From an uncultured Brevundimonas sp. (GTDB lineage: Bacteria; Pseudomonadota; Alphaproteobacteria; Caulobacterales; Caulobacteraceae), in contig NZ_CALMFB010000069.1 in the NCBI RefSeq assembly GCF_937863155.1, positions 62,001 to 126,000 of the forward strand: a stretch of 64,000 nucleotides of DNA, in the 5' to 3' direction. A program made the position numbers and the translations under genes. This document shows, in pieces, positions 34,200 to 44,239 of the stretch. How positions within the stretch are numbered: position 1 is the first letter of the stretch; the number at the start of each line of letters is the position of its first letter. A model generated the notes under the pieces. That model saw only the letters and a program-made list of their open reading frames with translations. It ran no database searches and was not told where the DNA came from.

Positions 34200-35404
34200 G
34201 CGGCGCCCGCCTTATCCTGGTCTGCGCCCAGGATGTCGGCCCAGAACCGCTTGGCCTTGCCGGTGAAGCTGGTGTTGCGCGGGGTCTGGGTTTCGCCCAG
34301 GGAGGCGGCCAGTTCGGACAGCAGCTCCTTCTGGCGGGCCGTCAGTTCGGTGGGCGTCTCGACAAACAGCTCGACCACCAGATCGCCGCGCTGGCGGCCG
34401 TTCAGGTGGGGCATGCCCTTGCCCTTGATCCGCACCGTCTTGCCGGTCTGGGCGCCAGCCGGCACTTCGACCGCGGCCCTGCATTTGCCGTCGCAGGCTT
34501 CGGAGGTCAGGCAGGGCGCATCCACGATCCCGCCCAGGGCGGCGGTGGTCATGGGCACCGGCACGGTGACCAGCAGGTCCAGATTGTCGCGCTCGAACAG
34601 TTCGTGCGGCTTGACCGACAGGAAGACATACAGATCGCCGCGCGGCCCGCCGCGCTGGCCCGCATCGCCTTCGCCAGACAGGCGGATGCGCGAGCCGTCG
34701 TCGACCCCGGCGGGGATCTTCAGGCTGAGGTTGCGGGTGCGGCGCACCTGGCCATGGCCGTGACAGCCGGTGCAGACGTCGGCCGCCGCGATGCGCTGGC
34801 CCGCCCCGCCACAGTGGGGACAGGTCCGCTCCATCTGGAAGAAACCGTTGGCCTGCCGCACGCGGCCCGCGCCGTTGCAGGTGGTGCAGGTGGCGGGCTT
34901 GGCGCCCTTCTTGGCGCCTGAGCCGTCGCAGGCGTCGCAGGTGGCGGTGGAGGGCACGGCGATCTCGACCTCGGCCCCGCGATAGGCCTGCTCCAGGCTG
35001 ATCTCAAGGTCATGGCGCAGGTCCGACCCGCGACGCGGCCCGCTGTTCTGGCGTCCGCCGCCGGCGCGGCCGCCGAAGACGTCGCCAAAGGCGTCGCCGA
35101 ACACCTGGGAGAAGATATCGTTGATGTCGTGAAAGCCCGCGCCCCCGGCGCCGAACGGATTGCCGCCCCCGGCCCCGCCGCCCACGCCCGCATGGCCGAA
35201 CCGGTCATAGGCGGCGCGCTTCTGTTCGTCCGACAGCACACCATAGGCCTCGGACACTTCCTTGAACTTGGCCATGGATTCTTCGGACCCGCCGTTGCGG
35301 TCCGGGTGATGCTGCATCGCCAGCTTGCGATAGGCGGCCTTCAGGCCCGCCGCATCGATCGTGCGCTCGACGCCCAGGATCTCGTAATAGTCACGCGTCG
35401 CCAT
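34196..35404 (-). CDS. dnaJ: Chaperone protein DnaJ
   Basis: 402 residues. J domain (1-70) with HPD, Gly/Phe-rich linker to about 135, and a zinc domain with four CxxCxGxG repeats (CDACDGSG, CTTCNGAG, CPHCGGAG, CTGCHGHG), then the substrate-binding C-terminal domain. It delivers clients to DnaK and stimulates its ATPase. It lies 168 bp downstream of dnaK, behind an intrinsic terminator-like hairpin, and overlaps dapB by 4 bp. Confidence 0.97.
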   Translation of the reverse strand: MATRDYYEILGVERTIDAAGLKAAYRKLAMQHHPDRNGGSEESMAKFKEVSEAYGVLSDEQKRAAYDRFGHAGVGGGAGGGNPFGAGGAGFHDINDIFSQVFGDAFGDVFGGRAGGGRQNSGPRRGSDLRHDLEISLEQAYRGAEVEIAVPSTATCDACDGSGAKKGAKPATCTTCNGAGRVRQANGFFQMERTCPHCGGAGQRIAAADVCTGCHGHGQVRRTRNLSLKIPAGVDDGSRIRLSGEGDAGQRGGPRGDLYVFLSVKPHELFERDNLDLLVTVPVPMTTAALGGIVDAPCLTSEACDGKCRAAVEVPAGAQTGKTVRIKGKGMPHLNGRQRGDLVVELFVETPTELTARQKELLSELAASLGETQTPRNTSFTGKAKRFWADILGADQDKAGAA

Positions 35405-35513
35405 GCGGCGTTGATCCTCTTACCCCGTTTCCCGATGGCGTCTCTTGCCGGACGCGGCCCGCGAAACCTTCGACCCGACCAGACATGGGGACCGGGGCGA
35501 ATGATGCAAGTTT

Positions 35514-35554
35514 CATGAAAAACGAACCCCCGCCTGCGTGGCAAGCGGGGGTTC
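35514..35554 (-). terminator. Intrinsic terminator/attenuator between dnaK and dnaJ
   Basis: On the minus strand: GAACCCCCGC, an 11-nt loop, GCGGGGGTTC, then GTTTTTC. The 10-bp stem with a five-T tail stands 18 bp after the dnaK stop, inside what is usually a dnaKJ operon. Confidence 0.75.
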
Positions 35555-35572
35555 CAGTGACGCCTGAGGCGA

Positions 35573-37486
<1,914 letters not shown>

Positions 37487-37606
37487 GGGCTTTCCGTTTT
37501 TCTCCATTCGGCGGGCGATGCGGCGGCCTTGGATCAAGCGCCGCGCGTGACCGCCCCCAGGGGGTTTGATGCACAATCCGCCGCCAGGGGCGCCGGGTTG
37601 GCCCCG

Positions 37607-37636
37607 ATATGGGAAAGCCCTCATCCGCTGCAAGGG
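37607..37636 (-). promoter_or_regulatory. Sigma-32-type heat-shock promoter of dnaK
   Basis: On the minus strand: CCCTTG (37636-37631), 17-nt spacer, CCCATAT (37613-37607). This fits the alphaproteobacterial RpoH pattern CTTG-N17-CYTATxT. The leader to the dnaK ATG would be about 115 nt. Confidence 0.55.
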
Positions 37637-37778
37637 TTTTATGGGGGCTTTGTGGGGCCGGCGGACGAATCCGGCCTATCTGCGCCCCGTCAGGCGTCGT
37701 CAGGTGCAACGGCGCCGCTTATCGGCCATAACACCGTCATCGCCGCTCCGCTTCCGGGGCCGCTTGCTTGGAGAGACT

Positions 37779-38174
37779 ATGATGATCCGCCTGAAGTCCG
37801 CGGCCCTGTGCGCCGCCGCAGTCGCCACGGCCCTGGGCGCCATGGCTTTCGCCCCGGCCCCGGCCGCCCCCGCAGAATCCAAATTCGCGGTGATCGAGGT
37901 GTCGCGCGATGGCTACAACCGCCGCGTCCGCATCCACAACCAGACCGGCTGGACCATGCTGCGCTTCTACGCCTCGGACTCGCGCAAGAGCAGCTGGGAA
38001 GAAGACATCCTGGGCTCCAGCGTCCTGGGCAACGGCCGCAGCGTCACCATCAACGTCGACGACGGCTCGGGCGCCTGCGTCTATGACTTCAAGGCCGAGT
38101 TCACCAATGGCCAGGTGCTGACGCGCATGAACGTCAACGTCTGCCAGATCGCGGACTACTATTATACGCGCTAA
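37779..38174 (+). CDS. Small secreted beta-rich protein of unknown function
   Basis: 131 residues. Signal peptide MMIRLKSAALCAAAVATALGAMAFAPAPA, then about 100 residues with VRIHNQTGWTMLRFYAS, SSWEEDILG and VLGNGRSVTINVDDG, a pattern I know from small exported alphaproteobacterial proteins with no assigned function. Two Cys (GACVYDF and NVCQIAD) may form a disulfide. GGAGA lies 4 bp before the ATG at 37779. Divergent from dnaK; followed by a GC-rich repeat region. Confidence 0.72.
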   Translation: MMIRLKSAALCAAAVATALGAMAFAPAPAAPAESKFAVIEVSRDGYNRRVRIHNQTGWTMLRFYASDSRKSSWEEDILGSSVLGNGRSVTINVDDGSGACVYDFKAEFTNGQVLTRMNVNVCQIADYYYTR

Positions 38175-38205
38175 GCGCGGGCGCTAACGCTCGGCTCGCG
38201 GAGCC

Positions 38206-38269
38206 TCGCTGCTTGAGCGCGTTCTGTGGGCGCTACGCTCACGCCGCGGGCGTTCGCTGCTTGAGCGCG
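38206..38269. repeat. 16-bp direct repeat in a GC-rich intergenic region
   Basis: TCGCTGCTTGAGCGCG occurs at 38206-38221 and again at 38254-38269, within a tract (38175-38280) of GCGC-rich, partly self-complementary sequence between the secreted protein and alkB. Possibly a degenerate intergenic repeat. Confidence 0.6.
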
Positions 38270-38294
38270 GGGCGCGTCAGCCTATGTTTCGGGC

Positions 38295-38924
38295 ATGGGC
38301 GCACCGCGTGAAATCGACAGTGGTTTCGAGGGCTTCCGGCTTTGGCCGGGAGCCCTTTCTGCTGACGAACAGCAGGCGTTGAAGGACGAAGTCCTGGCGG
38401 CGGTCGAAGCTGCGCCCCTGTATCGCCCCATCACGCCGGGCGGGCGGCCGATGTCGGTGCGGATGACCAATCTGGGGCCGCTGGGCTGGGTCACCGACGC
38501 GAGGGGCTATCGCTATCAGACGACGCATCCGGTCACTGGCGCACCCTGGCCCCCCATGCCGGCGCCGCTTTTGGCGCTGTGGGACGAACGGCTGGGCGGA
38601 CCGCCCCCGGACGCCTGCCTGGTCAATCTGTATGACGCCGACGCCCGCATGGGCCTGCATCAGGACCGGGACGAGGCCGATCTGACCGCGCCGGTGCTGT
38701 CGATCTCCCTGGGCGACGAAGCCGTCTTCCGCATCGGGGCGGCGACGGGTGGGCCGACGCGGTCGTTCCGCCTGCGATCCGGCGACATCTGCGCCTTGAC
38801 CGGCCCGGCGCGGCTGGCGCGGCACGGGGTGGATCGCATCCTGGCGGGGTCATCGGGCCTGATGCCCGGCGGCGGCAGGATGAACCTGACGCTGCGGCGG
38901 GCCGGGCCTTCACACGGATCGTGA
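38295..38924 (+). CDS. alkB: Alpha-ketoglutarate-dependent DNA dioxygenase AlkB
   Basis: 209 residues. The Fe(II) ligands H122-x-D124 (LHQDRDEAD) and H177 (ARHGVDRI) and the 2-oxoglutarate-binding R195-x-N197 (RMNLTLRR) fit AlkB. The nucleotide-recognition lid region PMSVRMTNLG is also typical. It repairs 1-methyladenine and 3-methylcytosine by oxidative demethylation. No ada gene is adjacent. Confidence 0.93.
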   Translation: MGAPREIDSGFEGFRLWPGALSADEQQALKDEVLAAVEAAPLYRPITPGGRPMSVRMTNLGPLGWVTDARGYRYQTTHPVTGAPWPPMPAPLLALWDERLGGPPPDACLVNLYDADARMGLHQDRDEADLTAPVLSISLGDEAVFRIGAATGGPTRSFRLRSGDICALTGPARLARHGVDRILAGSSGLMPGGGRMNLTLRRAGPSHGS

Positions 38925-38981
38925 CTCGACGCGACGCGCCCTCGTCGTCACAGTCCGGCCGTTGCGCCACAGGAGGCCCGC

Positions 38982-39872
38982 ATGACCGTGCTGAACCGTC
39001 CCGAAGGCCCCGACGCCGACGATTTCCGCCTGAGCCGTCGCCTGCTGGGCGGCCTGTTCTTCGCCGGCTACGCCACCGCCGCCCTGGCCCAGGACGCCCG
39101 GCCGATCACCACCTCGTCCGAGGGGCTGGTTCAGGAGGATGTGACCTTCCCCGCCCCCGACGGCTTCGATCTGCCTGCCTTCGTCGCCCGGCCGGCGGGT
39201 GACGGCCCCTTCCCTGTGGTGATCGTGGCGTCCGAGATCTTCGGCGTGCACGAATATATCCGCGACATCTGCCGCCGCCTGGCCCAGGCCGGCTACGCCG
39301 CCGTGGCGCCCGCCTTTTTCGTGCGCGTGGCGGACCCGGCGCCGCTGTCGGACATGCGCCGGGTGCAGGAGATCGTCGCCGCCGCCGGTTATGAACAGGT
39401 CATGGGCGACATCGCCGCGACCCTGGACTGGATCGACGGCCAGCTGTGGGCCCGGGCCGACCGGATCGGGATCACCGGCTATTGCTGGGGCGGCAAGGTG
39501 GTGTGGCAGGCCGCCGCCCGGTTCGCCGCGCTGAAGGTCGGGGTCGCCTGGTACGGCCGCCTGGCCCCGGCCCCTGACGCCAATGAGGCCCAGATCGCCA
39601 TGGGCCGCCCCTGGCCGGTCGATCTGGCGGGCGATCTGAAGTCGCCGGTTCTGGGCCTGTACGGCGGTCAGGATCAGGGCATCCCCAACGCCTCGGTCGA
39701 GACCATGCGCCGCGCGCTGGAGCGCGAAGGCGACGACGACAGCGCCATCCACCTTTATCCCGACGCGCCGCACGGCTTCCATGCCGACTATCGCGCCTCG
39801 TACCGCGCCGATGACGCCGCTGACGGCTGGCGCCGCCTGCTGGCCCATTTCGACGCCCGGCTGAAGGCCTGA
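38982..39872 (+). CDS. Dienelactone hydrolase family protein, probably Tat-exported
   Basis: 296 residues. A twin-arginine start (LSRRLLGGLFFAGYATAALAQ) precedes the alpha/beta-hydrolase domain, with C168 in GYCWGG as nucleophile, D231 in YGGQDQG and H264 in APHGFH: the Cys-His-Asp triad of carboxymethylenebutenolidases. Natural substrate unknown; exported members are common in Caulobacterales. It ends 16 bp before the GSCFA gene, same strand. Confidence 0.87.
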   Translation: MTVLNRPEGPDADDFRLSRRLLGGLFFAGYATAALAQDARPITTSSEGLVQEDVTFPAPDGFDLPAFVARPAGDGPFPVVIVASEIFGVHEYIRDICRRLAQAGYAAVAPAFFVRVADPAPLSDMRRVQEIVAAAGYEQVMGDIAATLDWIDGQLWARADRIGITGYCWGGKVVWQAAARFAALKVGVAWYGRLAPAPDANEAQIAMGRPWPVDLAGDLKSPVLGLYGGQDQGIPNASVETMRRALEREGDDDSAIHLYPDAPHGFHADYRASYRADDAADGWRRLLAHFDARLKA

Positions 39873-39888
39873 GGCGCCCGCGCACCCT

Positions 39889-40938
39889 ATGATCGACAAT
39901 CCGTACAGCGGCGCGCCGGATCACGCATTCTGGTCCCGCGCGGTCGCCAACCTGGCGCCCGACGACATCCGCCCGGCGGTCCAGCCCGGCTTCGCCATCG
40001 CGCCGACCGACCGGGTGGCCACCGCCGGCAGCTGTTTCGCCCAACACATCAGCCGCGCCCTGACCGCGCGGGGCTATGACTATCTGGTCACCGAGACGGG
40101 GCCGGAGGTGCAAGGGTACGGCGTCTTTCCCGCCCGGTTCGGCAACATCTATTGCGCCCGCCAGCTGTTGCAGTTGTTCCAGCGCGCCTATGGCCTGTTC
40201 GCGCCCTACGAAGGCGCCTGGCGCACCCGCGACGGGCGGGTGGTCGATCCGTTCCGTCCGCGCGCCCATCCCGGCGGCTTCGCCGATGCGGCGCAGATGC
40301 AGGACGACCGCGCGACCCATCTGGCGGCCGTGCGGCGGATGTTCGAGACCATGGACGTCTTCGTCTTCACCCTGGGCCTGACCGAGGGGTGGGTGTCGGC
40401 GCGCGACGGGGCGGTCTTTCCGCTGGCGCCCGGCGTGGCGGGCGGGCCGGACGACGCCGACCACATCCGGCCGCACAATTTCACGGTGCAGCAGACGGTC
40501 GACGACCTGACGGCCCTGATCGACATGGCCCGCGCGCTGCGGCCCGATCTGCGGGTGCTGCTGACCGTGTCGCCCGTGCCGCTGAAGGCGACGTTCGAGG
40601 ACCGGCATGTCCTGGTCTCGACCGGCTACAGCAAGGCGGTGCTGCGCGCGGCGGCGGGCATGGTCTGCGACGCCCTGGATCGGGTGGACTATTTCCCCAG
40701 CTACGAGATCGTCACCGGTCTTCAGGCCGGGTCGGGCCTGTGGGCGGCGGATCTTCGCACCGTCACACCCACCGGCGTGAACCGGGTCATGGCCGAGCTG
40801 GCCCGCGCCTATCTGGACCAGGCCGACACGCCGGCGAGGACGGCCGCGCCTGCCGCATCCGCCCCCCGCCCCCCCGCCGACGACCAGCACGCGGCCCTGG
40901 CCCAGGTGATCTGCGACGAAGAGGCGATCGAGCCGTGA
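39889..40938 (+). CDS. GSCFA-domain protein
   Basis: 349 residues. The family motif GSCFA is at residues 47-51 (TAGSCFAQHI), followed by FTLGLTEGW and LTVSPVPLKATF, as in the GSCFA family, an SGNH-hydrolase-like group of unknown activity found near polysaccharide genes. An Ala/Pro-rich tail follows residue 305. Its stop overlaps the start of the WcbI-like gene (GTGA), so both proteins are probably made in step. No signal peptide, so cytoplasmic. Confidence 0.85.
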   Translation: MIDNPYSGAPDHAFWSRAVANLAPDDIRPAVQPGFAIAPTDRVATAGSCFAQHISRALTARGYDYLVTETGPEVQGYGVFPARFGNIYCARQLLQLFQRAYGLFAPYEGAWRTRDGRVVDPFRPRAHPGGFADAAQMQDDRATHLAAVRRMFETMDVFVFTLGLTEGWVSARDGAVFPLAPGVAGGPDDADHIRPHNFTVQQTVDDLTALIDMARALRPDLRVLLTVSPVPLKATFEDRHVLVSTGYSKAVLRAAAGMVCDALDRVDYFPSYEIVTGLQAGSGLWAADLRTVTPTGVNRVMAELARAYLDQADTPARTAAPAASAPRPPADDQHAALAQVICDEEAIEP

Positions 40939-41822
40939 CGGTCGCCTGCGTGATCGGCAACTGCCAGGCCCAGAGCCTGGCCGACTGGCTGGAGGCCCTG
41001 TCCCCCGGCCTGCAGGCGCACGCCTTCAGCCTGACGGGAATGACGCCGGGTGATGCCGACGCCCTGTCGGCGCTGGACGCCATGCTGGACGGGGCCGAGC
41101 TGGTGGTGATGCAGGCCAGGCCGACGCACCGCGCCCGTTTCGGCCTGCCCGAGCCCGAGGCTCTGGAGGCCCGGGGGCTGCGCGTGGTGGCGGCGCCTTG
41201 GATCCTGTTCCGGGGCTTCCATCCCGACTGCCTGCATCTGTTCCATGGGGGCCAGGCCGTGCCGGGCGCGGCAGGACCGCTGCATTCCGCCCTGGCGGCG
41301 GCGGCGGCGCTGGAAGGCCTGCCGCAGAATCGGGCCCTTAGCCTGTTCAACGCCTACACCTATGCCCGGCTGGGCTATTTCGACGCCCTGGCCGCGGCCC
41401 AGGCGACGATGGACGATGAGTGGCGCGCCCTGGGCCTGGATCCCTGCCGCTGGCTGGCGCCGCAGGCGCGGCCCTTCATGCACACGGTCAACCATCCTGT
41501 CCCGGCGGTGATCGAGGATGTGGCCCGCCAGGTGCTGGCCCAGGCAGGCCTGACGGCGACCACGCCGGTCGCGACGCCGCCGGACCGGCTGCTGCCCGGC
41601 GGAATCTGGCCTCTTTATCCCGAGATCGCCGAACGCCTGGGGCTGGAAGACGCCGGCACGGCCTATCGCCGGCCCGGCATGCCGGACACGTCGCTGGAAC
41701 AGACAGTCGCGGCGGCTTACGCGGGGCTGGACATCGCCCTTGCGGACGGCGCGCCCTTCGACGACACCCTGGCGCCCGCCGTCGCCCGCGCCCGCGCCTT
41801 CATCCGCTCAGAGGTGCGATGA
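40935..41822 (+). CDS. WcbI-like polysaccharide biosynthesis protein
   Basis: 295 residues from GTG 40935. The N-terminus CVIGNCQAQSLADWL carries the GNCQA motif of the WcbI family (putative capsule acetyltransferase or acyl-handling enzyme), then VVMQARPTHR and a middle WILFRGFHPDCLH. The start overlaps the GSCFA stop by 4 bp. Together they suggest an acyl modification of a surface glycan, but no glycosyltransferase or capsule export gene is in the window. Confidence 0.8.
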   Translation: MTVACVIGNCQAQSLADWLEALSPGLQAHAFSLTGMTPGDADALSALDAMLDGAELVVMQARPTHRARFGLPEPEALEARGLRVVAAPWILFRGFHPDCLHLFHGGQAVPGAAGPLHSALAAAAALEGLPQNRALSLFNAYTYARLGYFDALAAAQATMDDEWRALGLDPCRWLAPQARPFMHTVNHPVPAVIEDVARQVLAQAGLTATTPVATPPDRLLPGGIWPLYPEIAERLGLEDAGTAYRRPGMPDTSLEQTVAAAYAGLDIALADGAPFDDTLAPAVARARAFIRSEVR

Positions 41823-41863
41823 AGCGGGCGGCGTGAGGGGGCGGGCGAAAGCCTTTAAATCAA

Positions 41864-42007
41864 TTAGATCATGATCTTGGTGCAGCTGTCGCCGGCACGG
41901 TTTTCCGACAACTCGCCCACCGCCCAGCCCTGGTTCCGACACATCTGCCTGTGTTCGGACGCGAAGTGGTTCGGGGTGTGAGAGGTTGAAAATTCGGCTT
42001 TCGCCAA
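41864..42007 (-). other. Possible small gene or gene remnant in the gap before the lectin gene
   Basis: Reading the minus strand from a TTG at 42007 gives 47 codons ending in HRQMCRNQGWAVGELSENRA and SCTKIMI. The composition is protein-like, with two Cys and normal polarity, and unlike the Arg/Pro-rich shadows seen elsewhere. There is no good ribosome site. It sits in the 306-bp gap 41823-42128, which is locally AT-rich near 41855-41875 and otherwise empty. Confidence 0.25.
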
Positions 42008-42128
42008 CCCTGCGCATACCCCTTCCAGCCCCTCACTGCGGGCAAGTCATGCACGCAGCGGTTCGCGAGTTGCGCGCTTGACGCGATTTCCGATCCGGCT
42101 CAGCTTCGCCTTAACAGGCGGGCGGCCG

Positions 42129-42683
42129 ATGCGACGGTACTTCCTCTCGGGGCTTGTTGGAGCCCTTCTGATGGCGGCGCCGGGTTTCGCCCAGGAACAG
42201 GCCACCTATCGCTATGACGCCTATGGCCGGCTGGTCGGGGTGGCGCGGTCGGTGACCGCCAGCGCCGGCAGCTACACCGGCTATGGCAATGACGACGCCG
42301 ATAATCGCCTGTCGCGCGGAGTCGTGTCCGTTCCCGTCCTGGCCGTCGTGCAGGAGCTGCGCCCCGGCGAAACCCTGGTCCCGTTCCAGCGCCTGATCTC
42401 CACCGACAGCCGCTTTACCTTTTCCTTTCAGGTGGACGGCAATCTGGTGCTGAATTTCGGAACCACGCCCCTGTGGAATTCAGCGACCAACAATGGTCAG
42501 GGCCTGTCGTTGCGGATGGAGACGAAGGGGAATCTGGTCCTCTACAGCGCCACGGACACCGTGCTCTGGTCTTCGGGCACCAGCGGCCATCCCGGTGCGA
42601 AACTGGTGCTTCAGAACGACGGCAATGCGGTCATCTATGACGGCGCGACCCCGGTGTGGGCCACCCACACCTGCTGTCACTGA
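42129..42683 (+). CDS. Secreted protein with one YD (RHS) repeat and a bulb-type lectin domain
   Basis: 184 residues. Signal peptide MRRYFLSGLVGALLMAAPGFAQ, then a single RHS/YD repeat YRYDAYGRLVGV, a short linker, and a B-lectin domain (about 75-180) with three degenerate mannose-binding repeats: VDGNLVLNF, TKGNLVLYS and NDGNAVIYD (QxDxNxVxY type). It ends in THTCCH. Only 14 bp separate it from the RHS gene, on the same strand. The combination of a YD repeat with a lectin in so small a protein is unusual. A TTG at 42078 is in frame, but 42129 gives a clean signal peptide. Confidence 0.8.
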   Translation: MRRYFLSGLVGALLMAAPGFAQEQATYRYDAYGRLVGVARSVTASAGSYTGYGNDDADNRLSRGVVSVPVLAVVQELRPGETLVPFQRLISTDSRFTFSFQVDGNLVLNFGTTPLWNSATNNGQGLSLRMETKGNLVLYSATDTVLWSSGTSGHPGAKLVLQNDGNAVIYDGATPVWATHTCCH

Positions 42684-42697
42684 GGGGGATGGGCGCG

Positions 42698-44239
42698 ATG
42701 TACGATAAGGCGAAGTCCCCGGTCCCTCCTTCGGCGATGCGGCGCGCGGCGGCCGCGCTGTCGGGGATCGCGCTGGCCCTGTGCGGCGCAGGTGCGGCCC
42801 AGGCCCAGGCCGGACCCCAGATTCCGCCGCCGGACGCCTTTAATCCCGTCGATGCGCGGGGGGTGAACCTGTATTCGGGCTCCTATGCCTACACCACGAC
42901 GCCGATCTCGATGGGACCGGCGGGTCAGGGCGGGCTGAGCTATTCGGCCGGTTACGACACCGCCTCGGGCAAGTGGCGCAACAGCCTGGCCGGCATGGTG
43001 GTCAGACAGCCGTTCACCGGCTCGCCGCCGACCAACCCCTATTACACCGTCACCGTGATGGGGGCCTCGCACGTCTTCTTGCCGCTGGTCGGCGGCGCGT
43101 TCGAGGCGGTGGACGGCGACGGCACGCTGGAGAAGCCCGGCGGGCAGATGGTCTATACGGCGCTGGACGGATCGGTGGCCACCTTCGGCGGCGGGGTCAC
43201 CTACAGCCCGTTCGTGGCCAATGAGGGGCTCATCAGCACCCTGGTGCGGCCTAATGGCGAGCGGATCGTCTTCACCTACACCGCCATCACCATGACCAGC
43301 GGCTTTCAGGCGCGCCGCCTGCAATCGGTCACCAACAACCACGGCTATCAGATCCATTTCCAGTACGCCTCGAACGTCTGGAGCGCCGACTGGTACCGGA
43401 CGGTCACGGTCACGGCGCTGAACAATGCGGTCGATGCCTGCGATCCGACGGCCAACACCTGCGTCTTCTCGCGCACCTGGCCCAGCCTGACCTTCGCCGA
43501 GAGCGCCAGCGAAAAGAGCGTGACCGACGCCCTGGGCCGGACCACGCGGCTGCTGTTCAGCGGGGGGCGTCTGACGGGTCTGCGCCGTCCGACGCTGAGC
43601 ACCGGGCAGAATGTGTCGCTGACCTATGACGCCGGCGGCACGCGCATCGCCTCGGTCAACGACGGCAGCGGATCCTGGAGCTACACCTACACGCCGTCGC
43701 CGGTCGTTTCACCGCCTCCGTACCAGGAAACGATGACGACGCTGGTCAGAGATCCCCTGGCCCATACGACCGAGGCGGTGCTGACGGCGACCCAGGTCGA
43801 TATGGGCGTGACCGACTATCGCGTGGTGCGGCCCCTGACGGTGACCGATGATCTGAACAACACCACCCAGTATAACTATCCAAGTCCCGACTTCCGCCTG
43901 GCCGACGTGACCTATCCCGAAGGCGACCGCCGGCAATACGGATGGACGGCGCGTGGCGACCTGGTGTCGGTGACGCGCAAGGGCAAGCCGGGCTCGGGCC
44001 TGGCCGACACGACGATCGGCGCCACCCTGACGGCCGGGTGCCCGGCCACGCCGGCGTTGTGCGGCCGTCCGGCCACCATCACCGACGCGCGCGGCGCGGT
44101 CACGACCTTCACCTACAGCAGCACCCATGGCGGGGTTCTGAGCGTGACCGCACCGGCCCCGACGCCAGGCGCCGTCCAGCCGCAGACACGCACGGCCTAT
44201 GCCTCGCACAACGCCTGGACCGCGACAGCCTGGGGGTAA
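42698..44239 (+). pseudogene. RHS repeat protein, N-terminal part (frameshifted)
   Basis: 513 codons. An N-terminal signal-like segment (about 14-38, ending AQAQA), then FNPVDARGVNLYSGSY, an entry domain common in secreted RHS proteins, and YD-type repeats such as TDALGRTTRLLFSGGRL and LTYDAGGTRIASV. The frame ends at TAA 44237-44239, directly after a run of five G (44232-44236). The matching continuation is in the next frame from about 44230 (VITQDANAIWLP). One missing G would explain the break: a real frameshift, slippage site or assembly error. The ATG at 42698 has GAGGGGG upstream. Confidence 0.8.
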
